Shown: positions 48,501-62,622, counted from the first letter of the stretch. The stretch: 64,000 bases of DNA from Chamaea fasciata (GCA_029207755.1 JARCOQ010000002.1:84284087-84348086); one strand, 5' to 3'. Notes: generated by a model from the sequence alone, not told the origin. A program made the numbers and translations.

Positions 48501-51500
48501 TTCAGCGTGGAGGCTTATGAGTCTTGTGAATTGAATGCAAGTGTACTGACAATACGCTGGCTTAATCTGCCTTTGTAGATCCTCTTAGGAACAGTTTGCA
48601 GGTTCACAGAGATACCTTGACCCCAAATGGAAAACTTCCACTTTACAGTATGGTTTCATTATGTCCAAGTGGGACAACTTAGTACATAGGGGAACATGCA
48701 CAGTGCAAAGTCCAGCTCAAGTTTCCAGATGCCCAGTTGCTAGGCAGCTGGGTTAGTTGTGAGACTGGAAGTTGAGTGTCTCTCTGACAGACATGGTTGA
48801 AGCATAATCTGAATCAAAGGAGGAGCTTTTTTCTGCAGATAGGATGGAGTTTGGGTCAGATTCACTAATAAAATGCGCTCTAAACGCTTGGAATAAATTG
48901 TATTTTAAGGCTGATACTGTCATTGCCTATCCTCTGTTTTACCAGAAACTTACTGAGAGACTAGGAGGAAACTTTTCAAAGTCTCTTTGACACCAGTGAT
49001 TGTGGTTTCATGTACCCTCTGTTTCTCTTCTGGGACTAGATGACAATCCAATTTTCATGTTGTTTCTTCAGTGAAGCTGAGAAAATTATGCATTCAGAAA
49101 ATTTCATTTCTGAAGTAGTTCCATTGAAAGGACCATGACTGTAAATGTACTCATTAGCTCAAATTGTCAAGAATTTTCTGTTGCAATTTATTCCTTGACC
49201 CTCAAGTGGTCAAGAACTGTCAGCACAAGCAATGTGAGGTTAGCACTTCCTGAAATAGAGCAGTTAGGTTTCTAGAGGGCTTCTTTTTTTTCCCTGTGCA
49301 AGTGTCTTCTGGTTGGAGAGACTTTCTATGTCATACCATCAATTCCAACTGAAAAAAAATCATTCTGCCTCAAAATGGGAAAACCAGTGGAACCAGAACT
49401 TTTCCAAAACAGAAAGATTATTTTCCAGTCTAGGTCACTGATAAAATGACCTTTAGTTCTTAAGAAACATTCCCAACGGGAACTGTGTGTCTGAAATATA
49501 AAATTCAAGATTCATATATGGTGACTTAAAATAGAAAATGGGATACATAAGTTCACTAGAGCCTTATATGTAAGGATGTCAACAAGTGAACAGCTGATGA
49601 GAATATCCCAGAATTTTTCAAGACAAATTTGGTAAAGACAACCTTATTTAGGCAGAAGAGCTGCTGGACAATTTTTTTTTTTTTCAATTGATACCTCCCC
49701 TTGTCTCCGAGGTCAACTTCATGTGAATGTGTAACAAGGGAAAACCAGACTGTGATTGTCAGCATCCACAACAAGACCAATGGACCAGTGTCTGGTCTCT
49801 TTTAGAAAGCTTTCAAAATACAGAGTGATAAATCAGGACATGATTTTTCTGAGTCTAAGGTAGTTTGGGCATGGTTAATTTGACTGGCACCATTCACCTT
49901 GTTCCCACAACTTGCTGGGAAGCTGTCTTCATTCTTTTCTACCCATCCTCTTAAATGTATTTCTCTGCTCTTGAAATGCAGTACTGGTGTAGGAAGGGCA
50001 TGAATACACATGTGGGTGCCTTTTCTGCAGCTCAGATCTGTTCTTCCTCAGGCTATGGAACCACTTTGTACACGGCAATAATAGGCTGCAAACATTACAT
50101 GTACTCTTGCAGCTGTAAAGCTACATTTCAGAGATACAAATTTTTTGTAATTCATATATCTTTTCCCTCCTCCTACATACACACGTTTTACCTTTTTGAT
50201 AGCAAAATGGGCCCTGCAGTCTATGTAAAAGCATTGCTCACTAATGCTCTGTGGCAGGATAGCATATGACACATATTCAGCGAGCACACACATATCCGCC
50301 CCCCTGGCATAAAGCAAATCAGGATTCTCAGGAAGGGATAAGCTTAAATTACTCTAATGGCAAAAGAAAAAACATCTAAAGGAGAACTAATCTAAAGTGA
50401 TGCTTTGCCTCCTGCACAGTAAGAGGGATATTTAATTGTTGCACACAGAACTGCATGCTTCTATGATCCTATAAAAGAAGTAACTTCCTTCTGACCAGAA
50501 AAACTGAGAAGTCTTTTCACAGCCACGACTCCCACTGAAGAATGAAGTTGCAGAATGAAGATCTGGTTCTCACTGCATGAGGCAAATAACCCCTATAATT
50601 CTCTAAACAAGGCAAGCATGCATGAAGTAAGTAAGCCTCTTCCCAGCATTTAATTGTTCTCCTAAATTCCTGGAAATGTTGGTGCTTTGGCATCATGTCA
50701 TAGTAGAGCATAAAGATATGCAGATTTCCAAGCAGTGACCACGCCTAATGCTGGAAGTGAATATGAGAGTATATGTCATAAAACACCCACATCGCTGCTA
50801 ATGGCTCCTCTTTATTTTTAGAGAAAGCACCAATCCATATTGTTTCAGTTCTGTGTTGTTAGTGTATCAATGGACAGTGAGAGAATAACCATCATCTCTA
50901 GAAAGAAAGTGATTTGCATACACCACCTCTCTGCACAAAACATCCTTGATTTCTAGATCAAAGAGATCAAGTTGCTTGTATTCCAGCCATGAGGGCAGTG
51001 TTGCCTTAAAGACATTGCTTGAGTAAAATATTAGGATATGACCTAGTGCAAATGTAAATATCCAGAACTACATGGTTCTCCTCAGATTAAGGATATTGAA
51101 CAAGTAGACATAGTTGATTTCACACAGTCTCACCATGCTCTCCTGTGACTGTAAGGAACAAACATTTATATAAAAGTAAGCTTCCACAGTTACAGCCATG
51201 GAAAAAAGTACAGAAAAAACATAAGTTTCATTGATTCTGCACAAGAGAGAAGCCAATGAAGATTATCCAGGGTAAGAGATCACTGGAGAATAGTTACTTT
51301 AGCATTTATGAATCAATGTTACATCACCCACTCACTCATAGAGTTTAATGTGTAGAGGTATATATGTCACAAGTATCAATGAAACAGTCAGTTTAAAGTA
51401 TTTCTTCTGCACATGAAAACTGACAGGTTGTGTGGACTTGAGGAGGTTGTCCCAGGAGACCTAAGATTTTTAAATAGACTGGTCAGAGATGGATGGTTCA

Positions 51501-52308
51501 TCTGGGCTAAGCTAAGACATAAAATTTGAATTTAAGAAATAATTTCAGGTTTTCTCCACTTCCACTTGAGATAGGTCATCAAAAAGAATAATTTTCTATT
51601 ACATTTCTGGATGCATTAGAAGTCTAAAATGTAAAAATTTTCACTACTTAGCCTGTAAGTGCCTAATTGTTAGAATCGACAGATATCACGGTGGCAGCCC
51701 CTAAATGAAGCTGCTGGCCGAGAAGGAAAAGGAGTCTGTATAAGAATTTCTCTCTGTCATCCTCATGACACCTAGAATGGAGTTTCAAAGTAGGAGTGGT
51801 TATTTTTCTTTCACCTCAGAGAAAAATGAGGTATTTTTCCAGGTATTTTTTCTTCAACCACAGGTGGTACACTGCCTCACCCAGTCCCAGGACTCTGTGC
51901 ATCCTTGTTCATCCCCAGATGCTCAGGTCACACTGCCACCCAGCCAACAGGTTTTCTGGTAAATCTACTCCTTATAATTAACTTGCTGAAACATACAAAC
52001 CCAGAGAAAAACCTTGGGAAAATAATCCTGACTATTCTGCCCTGTAAGAGTCATGGGGAACAGGAATTTTATTGCAGTGGTGTGGAAATAACTAATTTTA
52101 GGAGCTCTAAACTTCTCATGGAAGTATTACAAGATAAAGCTGCACATTACTTGTTACAATAAGGATTTAGCACACCTATTAATTTATCCACTAATTTAAT
52201 CCAACCACCCAGAGGGAATGCTACAACTGGGTCTGAACATCTAGGGTGGACCCAGCTATAAAAGTTGACGTATGTACGGACTGGAATAGCCTGGTTAGCA
52301 CCACAGGA
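48501..52308. other. Non-coding DNA, no gene recognised
   Basis: This is AT-rich, with scattered short frames on both strands. A TATAAAAG lies at 52258-52265 close to a small tandem duplication described next. No mobile element is recognised. Confidence 0.55.
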
Positions 52309-52355
52309 GAGCCTTACTTTTTTTCAAAAGAGCTTTACTTTTTTTCAAAAGTAAA
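52309..52355 (+). repeat. 21-bp tandem duplication with hairpin end
   Basis: Two 21-bp units (52309-52329 and 52330-52350) differ at a single base and end in seven T, then CAAAA. The second unit also pairs with what follows: TTTACTTTT and AAAAGTAAA form a small stem, and an A run of 12 follows. Confidence 0.9.
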
Positions 52356-54731
52356 AAAAAAAAATCCATTTGCAAAGTAAAAAAGCAAGAGGTGTGAAAG
52401 AGGGGAAAGCAGAAACAACCTCCCTCCCAGCCACACAGGTGCCTCTCCAGGAGGGTGAGGTGCCCCTGCAGTCCCCATCCCCAGGCTGGGCTGGCTCCCA
52501 CCCAAGTCATGCTTTGGTGGATGCATACGGCCAGGCAGGAGCCATTCCAGCCCCAAGGTCAGAAGTGGGGTCTGAGCAGTGCCCCTTATGCCCACTCACC
52601 ACAGGCACAGTTTACAGACAACAGCCACTTGAGGTTTATGGTTGCCAGAGTCTATGGAGTGCCAAATCACTCCTCAAAAGCATTTTCTATCACCATGAGC
52701 CTTGCAAGGTACTTGCAATGTATGTGTTTGCTCGTGTAAAAATCATAGTGAGGCCCAGCTCTGCCCTGGTTGCAGACTTTTGCTATTGCATGTAGGTGAC
52801 ACCAGTCTTACCAATAAACCCTTACCAATAATGCACTGAGTGCCTCTCTCCCCATTCCCATCACCTTTGCCATGCTGAGGGCACCTGCCCTGTCTGTAGC
52901 CAAGCTACATTTGTATGTCCACAGACCTCTGGCTAAGGCAAGTGGATCTGTGCTGCAAGGACACCTGAGGATGGCAGGGATAGAGAGGTTCAGTGATGGT
53001 GAGAGACAGGCTTTGGTCTGGAGGGCGTTTGGTTAGGAAAGAAGCATACAGATGCTGTCCAGAGAGAGGGGAGAGCTCTCCACACTCCTGCCAGAGAGGG
53101 CTGGAACCTGTGTCATGTGATGATCTGCAGGCGCATTTTAATTCAGATGTGAATTGTGATGAAGAGCAACTTTACTCCTTGGCCCCTGTCATGATCCCCC
53201 ATAGCACATTAGCACATGAAAGCACAGGGAAGGAGAGCTGCCGGAAAGCCAGCAGAGATTGCTTGAACAGTTATGCGGCCCTCCCTGAGACAACAGGGAG
53301 AAACTAATGTAGGAAGATTTTCCCAGCAGATAACAAAGGCAATCTGGCCATAAAAAGGTACAGTTCCTACACATTAAAGGCAGTTTACAATTGCAGGCAT
53401 TTTCAGCAGCCTTCCACAGATGCAAGGAGTTGCTCACATACATGGACATGTGCAGAATTGGAGCCCTACTCCTGTTCACAAACCAAACCATACGCTGGCT
53501 GGCACACGTTTATTTTGTCAGGGTTTGCAAGAGCTTGGCCAGTACCAAGAAAACACTTGTCAGAAAATATGCTTGTCTTCTGTGCTCTGCATTGGGTCCC
53601 AGTTTCTCTACAAAATTCTTTATTTCTTGCCTTTTTATTGCGCCACTGCTCCTAATTTAGGCAAAGAGGTTTCATAAGGAAAGAGAGGCTTTATGTAGAA
53701 ATCTCAAAAAAATCAGTGAAGCAGGGAAAGTGGTCGGGCAGAAAGGCAGGGCAGTTCCTCCCTCCTGCAGAGATGCAGCAGTGAGAGGCAGGGAGGGTTG
53801 GGGGTACTACTTACAAGATCTGCTGCTACATCTATGTGAGAAACTGCTCAACCACCACATTCACTCCTGAGCACTCTCTGCTCCCCACATGTGCTAAGTG
53901 GAGGTCTCAGGCTGTTTCCGTGGTCTAAGGTGCACCATGGCAAAGCACAGGGCACAGGCAAGCTGAGGTCTGCCAAGAGAGCTAAAGGCATCAGTTAAGC
54001 AGCGAGGCTGCACCAGCCCAGTGTAAAAAAGAACAAGCGCATCTCTGAGCAATGCTCCTAGATCTGGCCTCTCTAAAAAGTAGTCCTCTGCTTGACTGAG
54101 CCCTCCTTTATGCCTCCACCTTCTAGTTCCTCTTCAACTTTTATTTCAATACACAAGCTTTTCACATGTGCTTTTAAATAAAACATCAGTGGCTGTATGT
54201 AAACAATCCCTATCAGTTGCCTGGTAGGCCAGAACAATCCCTTTGCTGCTTTTTAAAAAAAATATCAAAAGCAGAAGCTGTAATGAAGCTGAGAACTGCA
54301 AATGCTCAGGCTTCAAAATCCTAACTAAAACACTTGACAGTAAGCAGCTCACACTGAATCACTCTACCGTGTGATTATTTTATTGGGGTTTTGTTTCATT
54401 TCAACTGAAACTGTTCATAGACCTGTAAATAATTTTATCCAATCTGTTATTTACTGAAATGAATTAAATGCAGTCTTTAAATACCGATAAAGTCTACCTT
54501 ATACTTACTATTAATTTCATTTCCACTTGTATATCAATACTTTGGGGACTCTAGTTTTTTATTAGTAGGATATTTACACTGGCTCTGTTCAGTTAAAAAT
54601 GTAAAAAGTGTTTGTGACTAAATCCTACCAGTTTTCCTGGAATAAAGTTTAAAAATCCTTAACAAAACCATAAAAAGTTGTAAAATAATCCCTTCACTGG
54701 TTACAGATGGAGACCGTTACCAATCACAGAC

Positions 54732-54732
<1 letters not shown>
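52356..54732. other. Non-coding DNA with several open frames
   Basis: A plus frame of 141 codons (52370-52795) lies about 105 bp after a TATAAAAG and is followed by AATAAA at about 52813. Frames of 104, 89 and 85 codons follow at 52993-53677. None gives a product I recognise, and frames overlap on both strands, so I do not call a gene. Confidence 0.45.

Positions 54733-54777
<45 letters not shown>
54733..54777 (+). repeat. Poly-C tract, 45 uninterrupted C
   Basis: There are forty-five C in a row, flanked by CACAGACA and GCAATTAAAG. Runs of C this long are rare in vertebrate DNA. The complementary G run can form G-quadruplexes and the C strand an i-motif. The length may be an assembly or sequencing estimate. 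Confidence 0.97.
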
Positions 54778-54778
<1 letters not shown>

Positions 54779-57700
54779 CAATTAAAGCCAACAGCTGTCT
54801 TGAGTTTGTATATAATGACTTCGAATAAATAAATATTTCTGTGGACAATGACTCTTGTTCTACTTTCCTGTGCCACTCTTCAAAGTTTCAGCTCCTTCCC
54901 TCTCCTTTCAGTCAGCCTTGCACTTCCTCTTCTTGCCCTCAGCTGGATGATTTTTTTTCCAGCAGTTGCCTAAAGTGAGGAAAGTCTTTGAGCAATCACT
55001 GAAAAAGAGTAGGAGTATGTGCTCTTTAGCCTTCAGAGAGACGAATAGAACATTACTAAAACATAAGGACCAGACAACAGCTATGCAAGCTTATGCTCTC
55101 AGGAGGGAATTGGCTTCATCTAAATTTATCCTTTCAGAAGTTTCTGCCTTCTCTAAAACAGTCAGCTGGCATCCATCTGCAGCCAACAAGGAGAGACAAG
55201 GCATAGCTGGAGAAGGATTCCTCTGCAATCAGCTTACAAGACTGGTGGTAAGATTCCCCATTCCCAAGTGTGTTTATCTCTCCCCATTGGTTTAGAAGTC
55301 TTGTTTTAGCAGGTCCACGGTTTGACTGTGGACACAAAGCTGGGGGTGTCTCTGTTGTCATGCTGGATGAGGTTCCCTTTCACTGTCCCTGATGTATGAG
55401 GTTGTGGGACAGGTCCAACCATCCTTCTCAGAGGGTAGTAAAAGAACAGAGTTAGCAGGAAGGGTGGACATTTAAACAGCATGCAGCAGCACTGCCCTTT
55501 GTACCCATGCAGATTTCAAAACTCACATTGTCTGTACCCCACTTCAAGGAAGCCAGTGGGCACAGAGCCATACTGCTGTGGTCTCCTCATGCCCCCAGTC
55601 ACCTGCAAAACAGGTGGAGGTCACCTGTCAGAGGTGGTGATCTCCACCCTGCTCGCTGAGACATGGGCTTGGCAGCATTCTGTCAACTCTACATTGCTTG
55701 CTCAAGTGCTGGAGGACAGTCCAGCTGCAGCTCAGCCTCAAAACGTTCCCTCAGCAAAGAACAAGCTCCCTCTGCCTGCTGGGCAGCTGCCTGTAAGGCT
55801 CCTCCGAGCTGCCCTTATCCAACCCCACCAGTTAGACCCCAACAACCTGAGGAGTGGACACACCCAGGGGTCTTCCCTGTCCTTGAGAAATGCTCTCAGC
55901 CCAAACCAGGTGTAAACAGAAAGAGGCTAGGCTGAGCACTGGGAGGGAAGGCTGTGGCTACTGCCAGCATTTCAGCTGCAGCTCTTTGAACAGGCCATCC
56001 ACCCTGGCATCACCTCAGGGCTGCACATGCCAGCAAATGTCTCAGGGACTTCCCCAGTGGAGTGGGAAACCTTTGTCTCAATGTTCTGTTAATTGCCTGC
56101 TAAATCAGGGTACACAGAGCTCAGCTCAGGGTACAGGACTTTCAAAGCCATCCTAACCATAGTGACCGACTGTTTCTGCACCTCCTTCTTCAGAAGGACG
56201 CTGCTTGTTGTCCAGATATTTGCATTCAGTATGAGCAGAAGGAAAAGCCTGAAATTTGTCTTCAAATCTTGCGAAGGCTGAAAAGGAATCACACTTTACC
56301 ATCTAACCATTTGGGAGCTGGAAGACGGTCAGGCAGAGACATCTCCTCCCATCCAGTTGTTGTTGTGGGGCTGCAGAGGAAGAGTGTTGTATGACATACT
56401 GACCTATTGTCCCATAGAAGCAAAGTTCTCCTCAAATTAACTGCTCCTCTGTGAAAAGTCAGTGCCATCACTGTAAACAAAGAAGAAATATGGTCTTTCT
56501 CAGCACCAAGTCTTCTCAGAGAGCAACCTGAGGAAACACTGAGGCATTTAATCAGTCATCCTGATGGGCTATGCACTGATTAAAGTAAGAGTGTAAAACA
56601 TCTTCCCCACTGAAACCCTTCTGTGAAGAAGCTATTTATTCATAAGAGGTTGCAGCTCATAAACATTTGAAGGAAGAAAGGATGTGGTGCCTTGCAACTG
56701 AATTGTACTGAAGATTAAGGGACTCCAGAGCTCAGGAGACAACAGTAACTTGAAAGTGAGGTTGAGTGCAGAAATAACCACAGGTGACTGGGCAAACTGT
56801 AGCCTTCCCGTACTGTCTATGACATCACTGGCCCTTCATTTCCCAAGGAATTATTAAGACTCAGGGGGTTGCATCCTACTTTCCTGCACCAGCAGAGATG
56901 CTTTTTCCCAGTGGATTGCAGTGTGAATTTCCTCTCTTTCTGAGAAAGACTAGACATGCTCCAAGGGTTGCCTTTGTCCTTACCACAGAGCTGAGGGTAA
57001 GCAGTGTCTGGATTTAGGCCTGCATTTTTAGTGCCAGACACAGTTTGGCTAAGATGAATTGATGATACTTAGCTGCAGGTAAGCGTGGATGTGGATGGTG
57101 CTGCAGGCATGCCAGGGACTGCTGGTAGCTCTGCCCACACTTAAGTTGCATGGTGAGGTTCAGCACAGAGATCCTCAGGCACAACACAGCCAGCATGAAG
57201 TGAGTAAGGTTTTTGCATGGTGCTGTGCTATGTCAGAGACATCAGTTGGGGTAATCCTGGCTGTTCTTCTCCGTGTGGCACTGTAATAGCGTGTACACTT
57301 GCTGTCAGGCATGCCTTCACATTTCTGCCTACCGCAGATGCTCACACTACAGGCTTGAACTGATTTTTTTATACATTTCTGTGTTTCGTAATGTTCCTTC
57401 TCTCAGCAACTTCACCACCCAGAATCCAAAGAAATGGCGGGAGAAACACAGAGGGTAACGGAGTAAAAACACCTGTATTATCAGCTACAGAACTTACACT
57501 ACAGAACTGTGGAGATCATGTGCTATTTTTTCAGAAGCACAAAACCCTGAAAAATGCATGTGTTTTCCAGGAAAACCAGTTCCCCACTGCCCAGAGTGGA
57601 CCATAATTTCATGGGAGACAGTGGGTTTTTCAGAGGATGAAGCACGGGTTTGGGTGTTGAAGGCAGGTGTCTGGGTTCTCTCCATGGCTTTATCAGCCAG

Positions 57701-60666
57701 CAAACAAGGTCATGTGCAAGATTCTCTCTGCTCAGTAACTTCTCTCAGTGAAACATAGATGCTTATCATTTTTAGCAAAACCCTTTCTTATGTACTTGTG
57801 GACAGCCTTCTTCAAGACCAAGATGTTAATGTGCTAGCTCTGTTCTGGGAGAGAGATCACTCTGGTGATCCCTCTAGAAAGTCTTACCGGTTTGGGGAAA
57901 GACTGTTTAGTTTAGGTTTTGCGTGCCCTATCTAAGGCAGTACACAAAGAAGAGCAACACAAGGGTCTCAGTGCTGCTTCTGAGATAGCTCACCCATTAC
58001 CATTTCCTCCCAGAGGCAATGCCACTGCAGCACTGAACAAGAATTGTTGGGAAGGCTTCAGTCCAATGCAGTCTGCAACTGCTGAATGACAAGTGACAGC
58101 CAAGTGAGGACTGCTACCTGCAGCAGCTGACCATGAAGCTTGGGAGAACCATAGCATCAGTTCCATTTTTTTCCTCCTCCCCCCTCATTCTGCCTGCTGT
58201 TGCTCTGTACCCAGTCATTGATGCTCTGGATCTGCTGGGATTTTATTTCACATTTTTAAATAAATCAGGTTTTTGGACTTCTGCCTCTTTGTTGGCTGAT
58301 GAAGGTGGATGAAGAAGTATGGGATTCTGTGCAGCACGTCAGACAGTGCTGCAAGCCTTTGCTTGGACAGCTGTCACTTGAGGTTGACAATCTGGCAAAG
58401 ACAGACTTGCGCAAACTTCCATATTGTGGTTAAGGCTGTGATGTATTAGAAAAGCTTGATGTTCTCATTTAGTTGGCTTCAGCTTTGCTTACATCCCTGA
58501 GATTACACAGATGGCTCTGGCTTACAATCTGCTCCAGGCTGTATCTGTGAATGAGCTCCCAAAGTGGTATCTGTAGAGCTCCCTGATGACTTTGGCATCT
58601 TTGATCACCAGGTGCCATCACCTGTCTGCCTTCCCCTGAGCAGAGATGACTTGCAAGGACAGTTGGGTTTGTTCCTCAGAGAACCCAAAAGGCCATGAGG
58701 GATACAACCAGATTTAAAATTTTCAAAGATGCTCAGTCAAGCAAACACCATTCATTTCAGCTGGGAGCTGCTATTAAAATCCCAATTCACACTGAACCAT
58801 CAGGACTGTTTAAGTGACAAATTATTCCAAAATACACTTTCACATACAAGGCTCCTAAAATGGAATGTGGCTGGGGTTTTATGCTATAACAGGTCCCTGC
58901 ATCTTCGTATTATTGTGTTACAAGAAATACACTGAATCCATACTTGCAGTGGTTAAGGGGTTTTTCCAGTCTTGGAAATAACACTGTTTTAAATATGGTT
59001 GTGTATGAATGTACAACACATATAAATAATAGTTTTATATATAAATATATATACACCCTGTCTAAAATGGGTTCACCCTGAATTTTAACCCAACCAACTC
59101 TAAGATGCTGCACCACAAAAAAGCAATAATGATGCAGACAGAGCTGTAGAAAAGAACCTACAGACACTTTGGGATCAGGTGGCATCAATGTGCACAAGTT
59201 AAAACTCTGTACTATGCAGCATTAGAAGAGTGGGAATAAAAATATGAGAGAAATCTGTAGTTTAAAAATAATGGTGAGTTAGTTTTTGGTTTTTAATAAG
59301 GCAAAAAACCAGTGCCCACATGGGCAGAATGGCAAATTGATGTACTAGCATTTTGTTTCCAAAATAATTGTTTTCTCGAAGAGCACTAAAGATGTAAATA
59401 TATAAGTTCTGGTAATGCATGTATATATGTGTACTGTCCAGAAACTAGGAGGCATTGGTTTTACTATGTATATTATTAGAATCTCTATGGCAAGTCTTGC
59501 CAAAACAAAAGAAAAAAAAATTAGGCATTAATTTGGAGTGGCTTTGCTATTTTAGTACTAAGATATTAAAAAGAACACGAACGGAAAGCTGGGCCCCAAC
59601 ACAATTTAAACCATTCAGACCCTTTTCTTTAGAACCATGTTGGGCAGCTCAGTAATCCCCTTGCAGGTCCCTTTGAAATGGTATTTGCTCTTCCACCCAG
59701 CAACTGAAACTTGGATCCTTTTAGAGATTCAAGAGAGCTGCAAAAACCCCAGAGAAGTTGCACCTTATTGCCCAATTTTGAGGCACCTCATTTCATGTGG
59801 TAGTTGTATCAATGCCCAAGATTCCAGCACACTTTTGTAGGGAGCACATCTATCCAACACAGGGAGGCAGACCACGCTGCTTTGGCCCTTTTCTGGACTC
59901 CCCTTTTCCCATGCAATCACAGTAAACAATTACTGGAGAGCCTCACGTACCCAGTTTGCAGGCGCGGTGCTGTTGTGTGCCATAAGTAACAAACATCCTT
60001 TCCACTACTTGTTCAAAGATGCTTGTATTTGCCACTGGTAGACTCTCACTCTGATCCCAGAGACTACGCTGTTGCCTTCAGTTTTTTGTTTTCTTGACCA
60101 AGCCTGCATGTAGGACATGATGAGGTCTATGATGACATTCCCAAAGTTCATAACTCACAGAGAACTCCGAATTATTTAACTACCTTTAAAAAGTAAAGTG
60201 ACTGAAACAGTAACAAAGTAATTTCTACAGTTTGGCTTGCCACTGCAGACCAACTCAGCAACAACATTTGTTTCTCATTAAGTTTCTGCGGTTTATTTTC
60301 CTTAGCTCAATGGATAACCAGGCGGACGAGAGTACAGAAGGGAACTATGGTCTCTGAATGAATCACAGTCTCAGATATCAAATTGTAATCCTGTACTAAG
60401 TCTCCTGCTACCCAGACCTCAGCTGTAACAAACTGAAGCCATTGTTTTCAATCAGCAATCCTCCACAGTTATTCCTGTGAAGATGTAATACCGTTATAAA
60501 ATTCCCATATGGGCTGCTGTACAGCTGATATATTCATTTATTTTTCCTTTTAAACGGACCCTTCAGCAGTAAATTCACAAATAACAAGAACAGAGGTTGC
60601 TAAACTGTTAACTGGAGCCAGGTGCTTCTGTGGCAGACAGATGAAGAGGTCAGTCAGCTCTCTCAG
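54778..60666. other. Non-coding DNA, no gene recognised
   Basis: The part 55330-56100 is less AT-rich and carries a 144-codon plus frame (55481-55915) without a recognised domain. The stretch 57830-58080 has some retroelement-like flavour but no landmark. The rest is AT-rich with a TATA-rich patch near 59035-59055. Confidence 0.5.
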
Positions 60667-60730
60667 CATAGAATCATAGAATTGTTACATTGGAAAAGAC
60701 CTTTAAGATCCTTGAATCCAACAGTATAAG
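60667..60730 (-). mobile_element. CR1 LINE 3' tail, very short
   Basis: On plus it reads CATAGAATCATAGAATTG followed by 'ttacattggaaaagacctttaagatccttgaatccaac'. This is the reverse complement of the CR1 end, including one full terminal octamer pair. Only about 65 bp are kept. Confidence 0.85.
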
Positions 60731-61114
60731 AGAAGGTGACAAGGCAGGAACTGTTCTCAGCATTCAGAAAAGACCTCTCCTGAAGTCGATAAGCACATAC
60801 GGCAAGCAGGCAGAACAACACAAAAAATCTTCTTTAAGATCATGCTTATTTTCAACACCATTATTCCTTCACTATACTAGACATGGAAAGCATCTTATAC
60901 CAATGGGTATATCCGGGGTTTGCCTACATGGAATCTCTGTACACTTTGCTGGACATTAGAAGTTATCTTATTAGCTGATGGATCTGCAGATCTTGCCAAT
61001 CAAGGTTTATTGCCAAAGGCATTTGAGTCTGTTTGGCCCCAGCTAGTCTGACCTAGAGTTTACTTCCAATCTACTTCAGTGCTAGGTTGGTTATTGATGA
61101 GAGCCTATTTACAA
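60731..61114. other. Non-coding DNA between two CR1 fragments
   Basis: This is unique-looking sequence. The 89-codon plus frame at 60690-60959 starts inside the CR1 tail and has no recognised product. Confidence 0.55.
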
Positions 61115-61399
61115 GAGTGGGTAATGAGAGGACAAGGGGGAATGTTTTTAAACTGAGAGTAGGTTTAGATCAGATATGAGGAAAACATTCTTTAATGTGA
61201 AGGTTGTGAGGCACCGGAAGAGGTTGCCCAGAGAAGTTCTGAATGCCCCTCTCCTGGAAGTGTTCAAGGCCAGGCTGGATGGGGCTCTGAGAAGCCTAAT
61301 GTAGTGGAAGGCATCCCTGCCCATGGCAGGGGGGTTGGAACCAATGATCTTTAAGGTCCCTTTAACCTAAACCATTTTATAATTCTCTGATTCTATGAT
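61115..61399 (+). mobile_element. CR1 LINE 3' end with terminal octamers
   Basis: Forward-strand text runs 'gtgggtaatgagaggacaagggggaatgtttttaaactgagagtaggtttagatcag', 'gaggcaccggaagaggttgcccagagaag', 'ctcctggaagtgttcaaggccaggctggatggggctctga' and 'ggcaggggggttggaaccaatgatctttaaggtccc'. It ends with ATTCTCTGATTCTATG, two copies of the CR1 terminal octamer. It is a 5'-truncated, moderately diverged copy facing the tail at 60667-60730. Confidence 0.93.
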
Positions 61400-62562
61400 A
61401 TCAGAAACCACTTTAAGTCAAGGATACACATGCCTTAAAGCAAGCCACAGACACTGTATTACACCACCCCAAGCCAAAATGTCATTGACTAACTTGGTTA
61501 AGCTCAGAGAGCTTAAGATCAGAGATGAATTTTTTTTCCAGGCTCTGTTCTGTTCTAAAACAACATTGTATTAAAGCACTTAACATTCCCTTCCATGCTG
61601 AAGGGAACCACCCTGTTCACTGCCTTCCTTCATGCTACGCAAATTTGCTCTTCCTTGTTTGCTTTGGAAACTCATTGGCAGGAAGCCATCTCCAACTGTA
61701 CAAGGCATCTGGAGCTCAGGCTTTGATTCAGTGAATTTGTCTCACACTGCTCTGGATGAAAAGGGCAGCTCAGTCAAGCAGGTATTTTCTTCTTCAGTTC
61801 CCAGTCCCATGGCAGCAGCCTCCTTCTCTTGTTCAAAACATCATTTAAAGATGCACTTCTAGATTTCTATGAGGAATGCAAAGGGGGAGGCAGTTAAACT
61901 CACCTCCTTTATCAAACTCCAGAAAAAAAACTTTATGCAAAACACTCAAATAATGACATGGAGCAGCTGCACATTTTTTGGGTGGTACTCTTAATTTTTC
62001 ATTCAATCTCTAGTAACTGAATTAAAATCAAAAATGCAAAGAATCTAGAAATCATGTTCTTTCAGATCTTATTACTATCTATTTTTTTGCAGCCTGGTTT
62101 CTAAAGGAAAAAAATTCTGCGCAATCTTGTTGTATTAGACTGTTTGGTCCTGTTTATCCCCTTGTTCCTTACCTCCATTACACCTCCCTCCAACACACAA
62201 ATTCTCAAATCATTTCATTATTTCAATCAAATTTGATACGAAGATCAAAACTACAGTGATACTAAGACCCAACCAGTTTTTATGGGAGTAGCCTAACAAG
62301 CAGAGAGAGAGATTGTTAAAAAACACACTAATCAAGGAGAGGCCCCTGGCGTTAGCAGAAGCCATCAATCACAGGAAATTGCACCTGATAAATATTATGA
62401 ATAGCCCACCTGAGAGAAAAAAAACTCAGATCACTGCTTCTACTTTATTAGACACCTGAGAATCCAGCCATGAGACACCTCTGGGGGAGCACGCTTTGCA
62501 GATCCTCCTTCTGCTAGAGCTGCTCATTTGAAAACAAGCATTAAGAAAATTTCTCACTCCTT
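61400..62562. other. Non-coding DNA
   Basis: No gene or named element is recognised. There are short frames only. Confidence 0.55.
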
Positions 62563-62622
62563 CCATCCATCCATCCATCCATCCATCCATCCATCCATCC
62601 ATCCATCCATCCATCCATCCAT
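62563..62622. repeat. CCAT tetranucleotide microsatellite, 15 perfect units
   Basis: There are sixty bases of perfect CCAT. The purity suggests a hypervariable locus. The minus-strand frame crossing it encodes a Trp-Met-Asp-Gly repeat, which is only the translated microsatellite. Confidence 0.98.
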
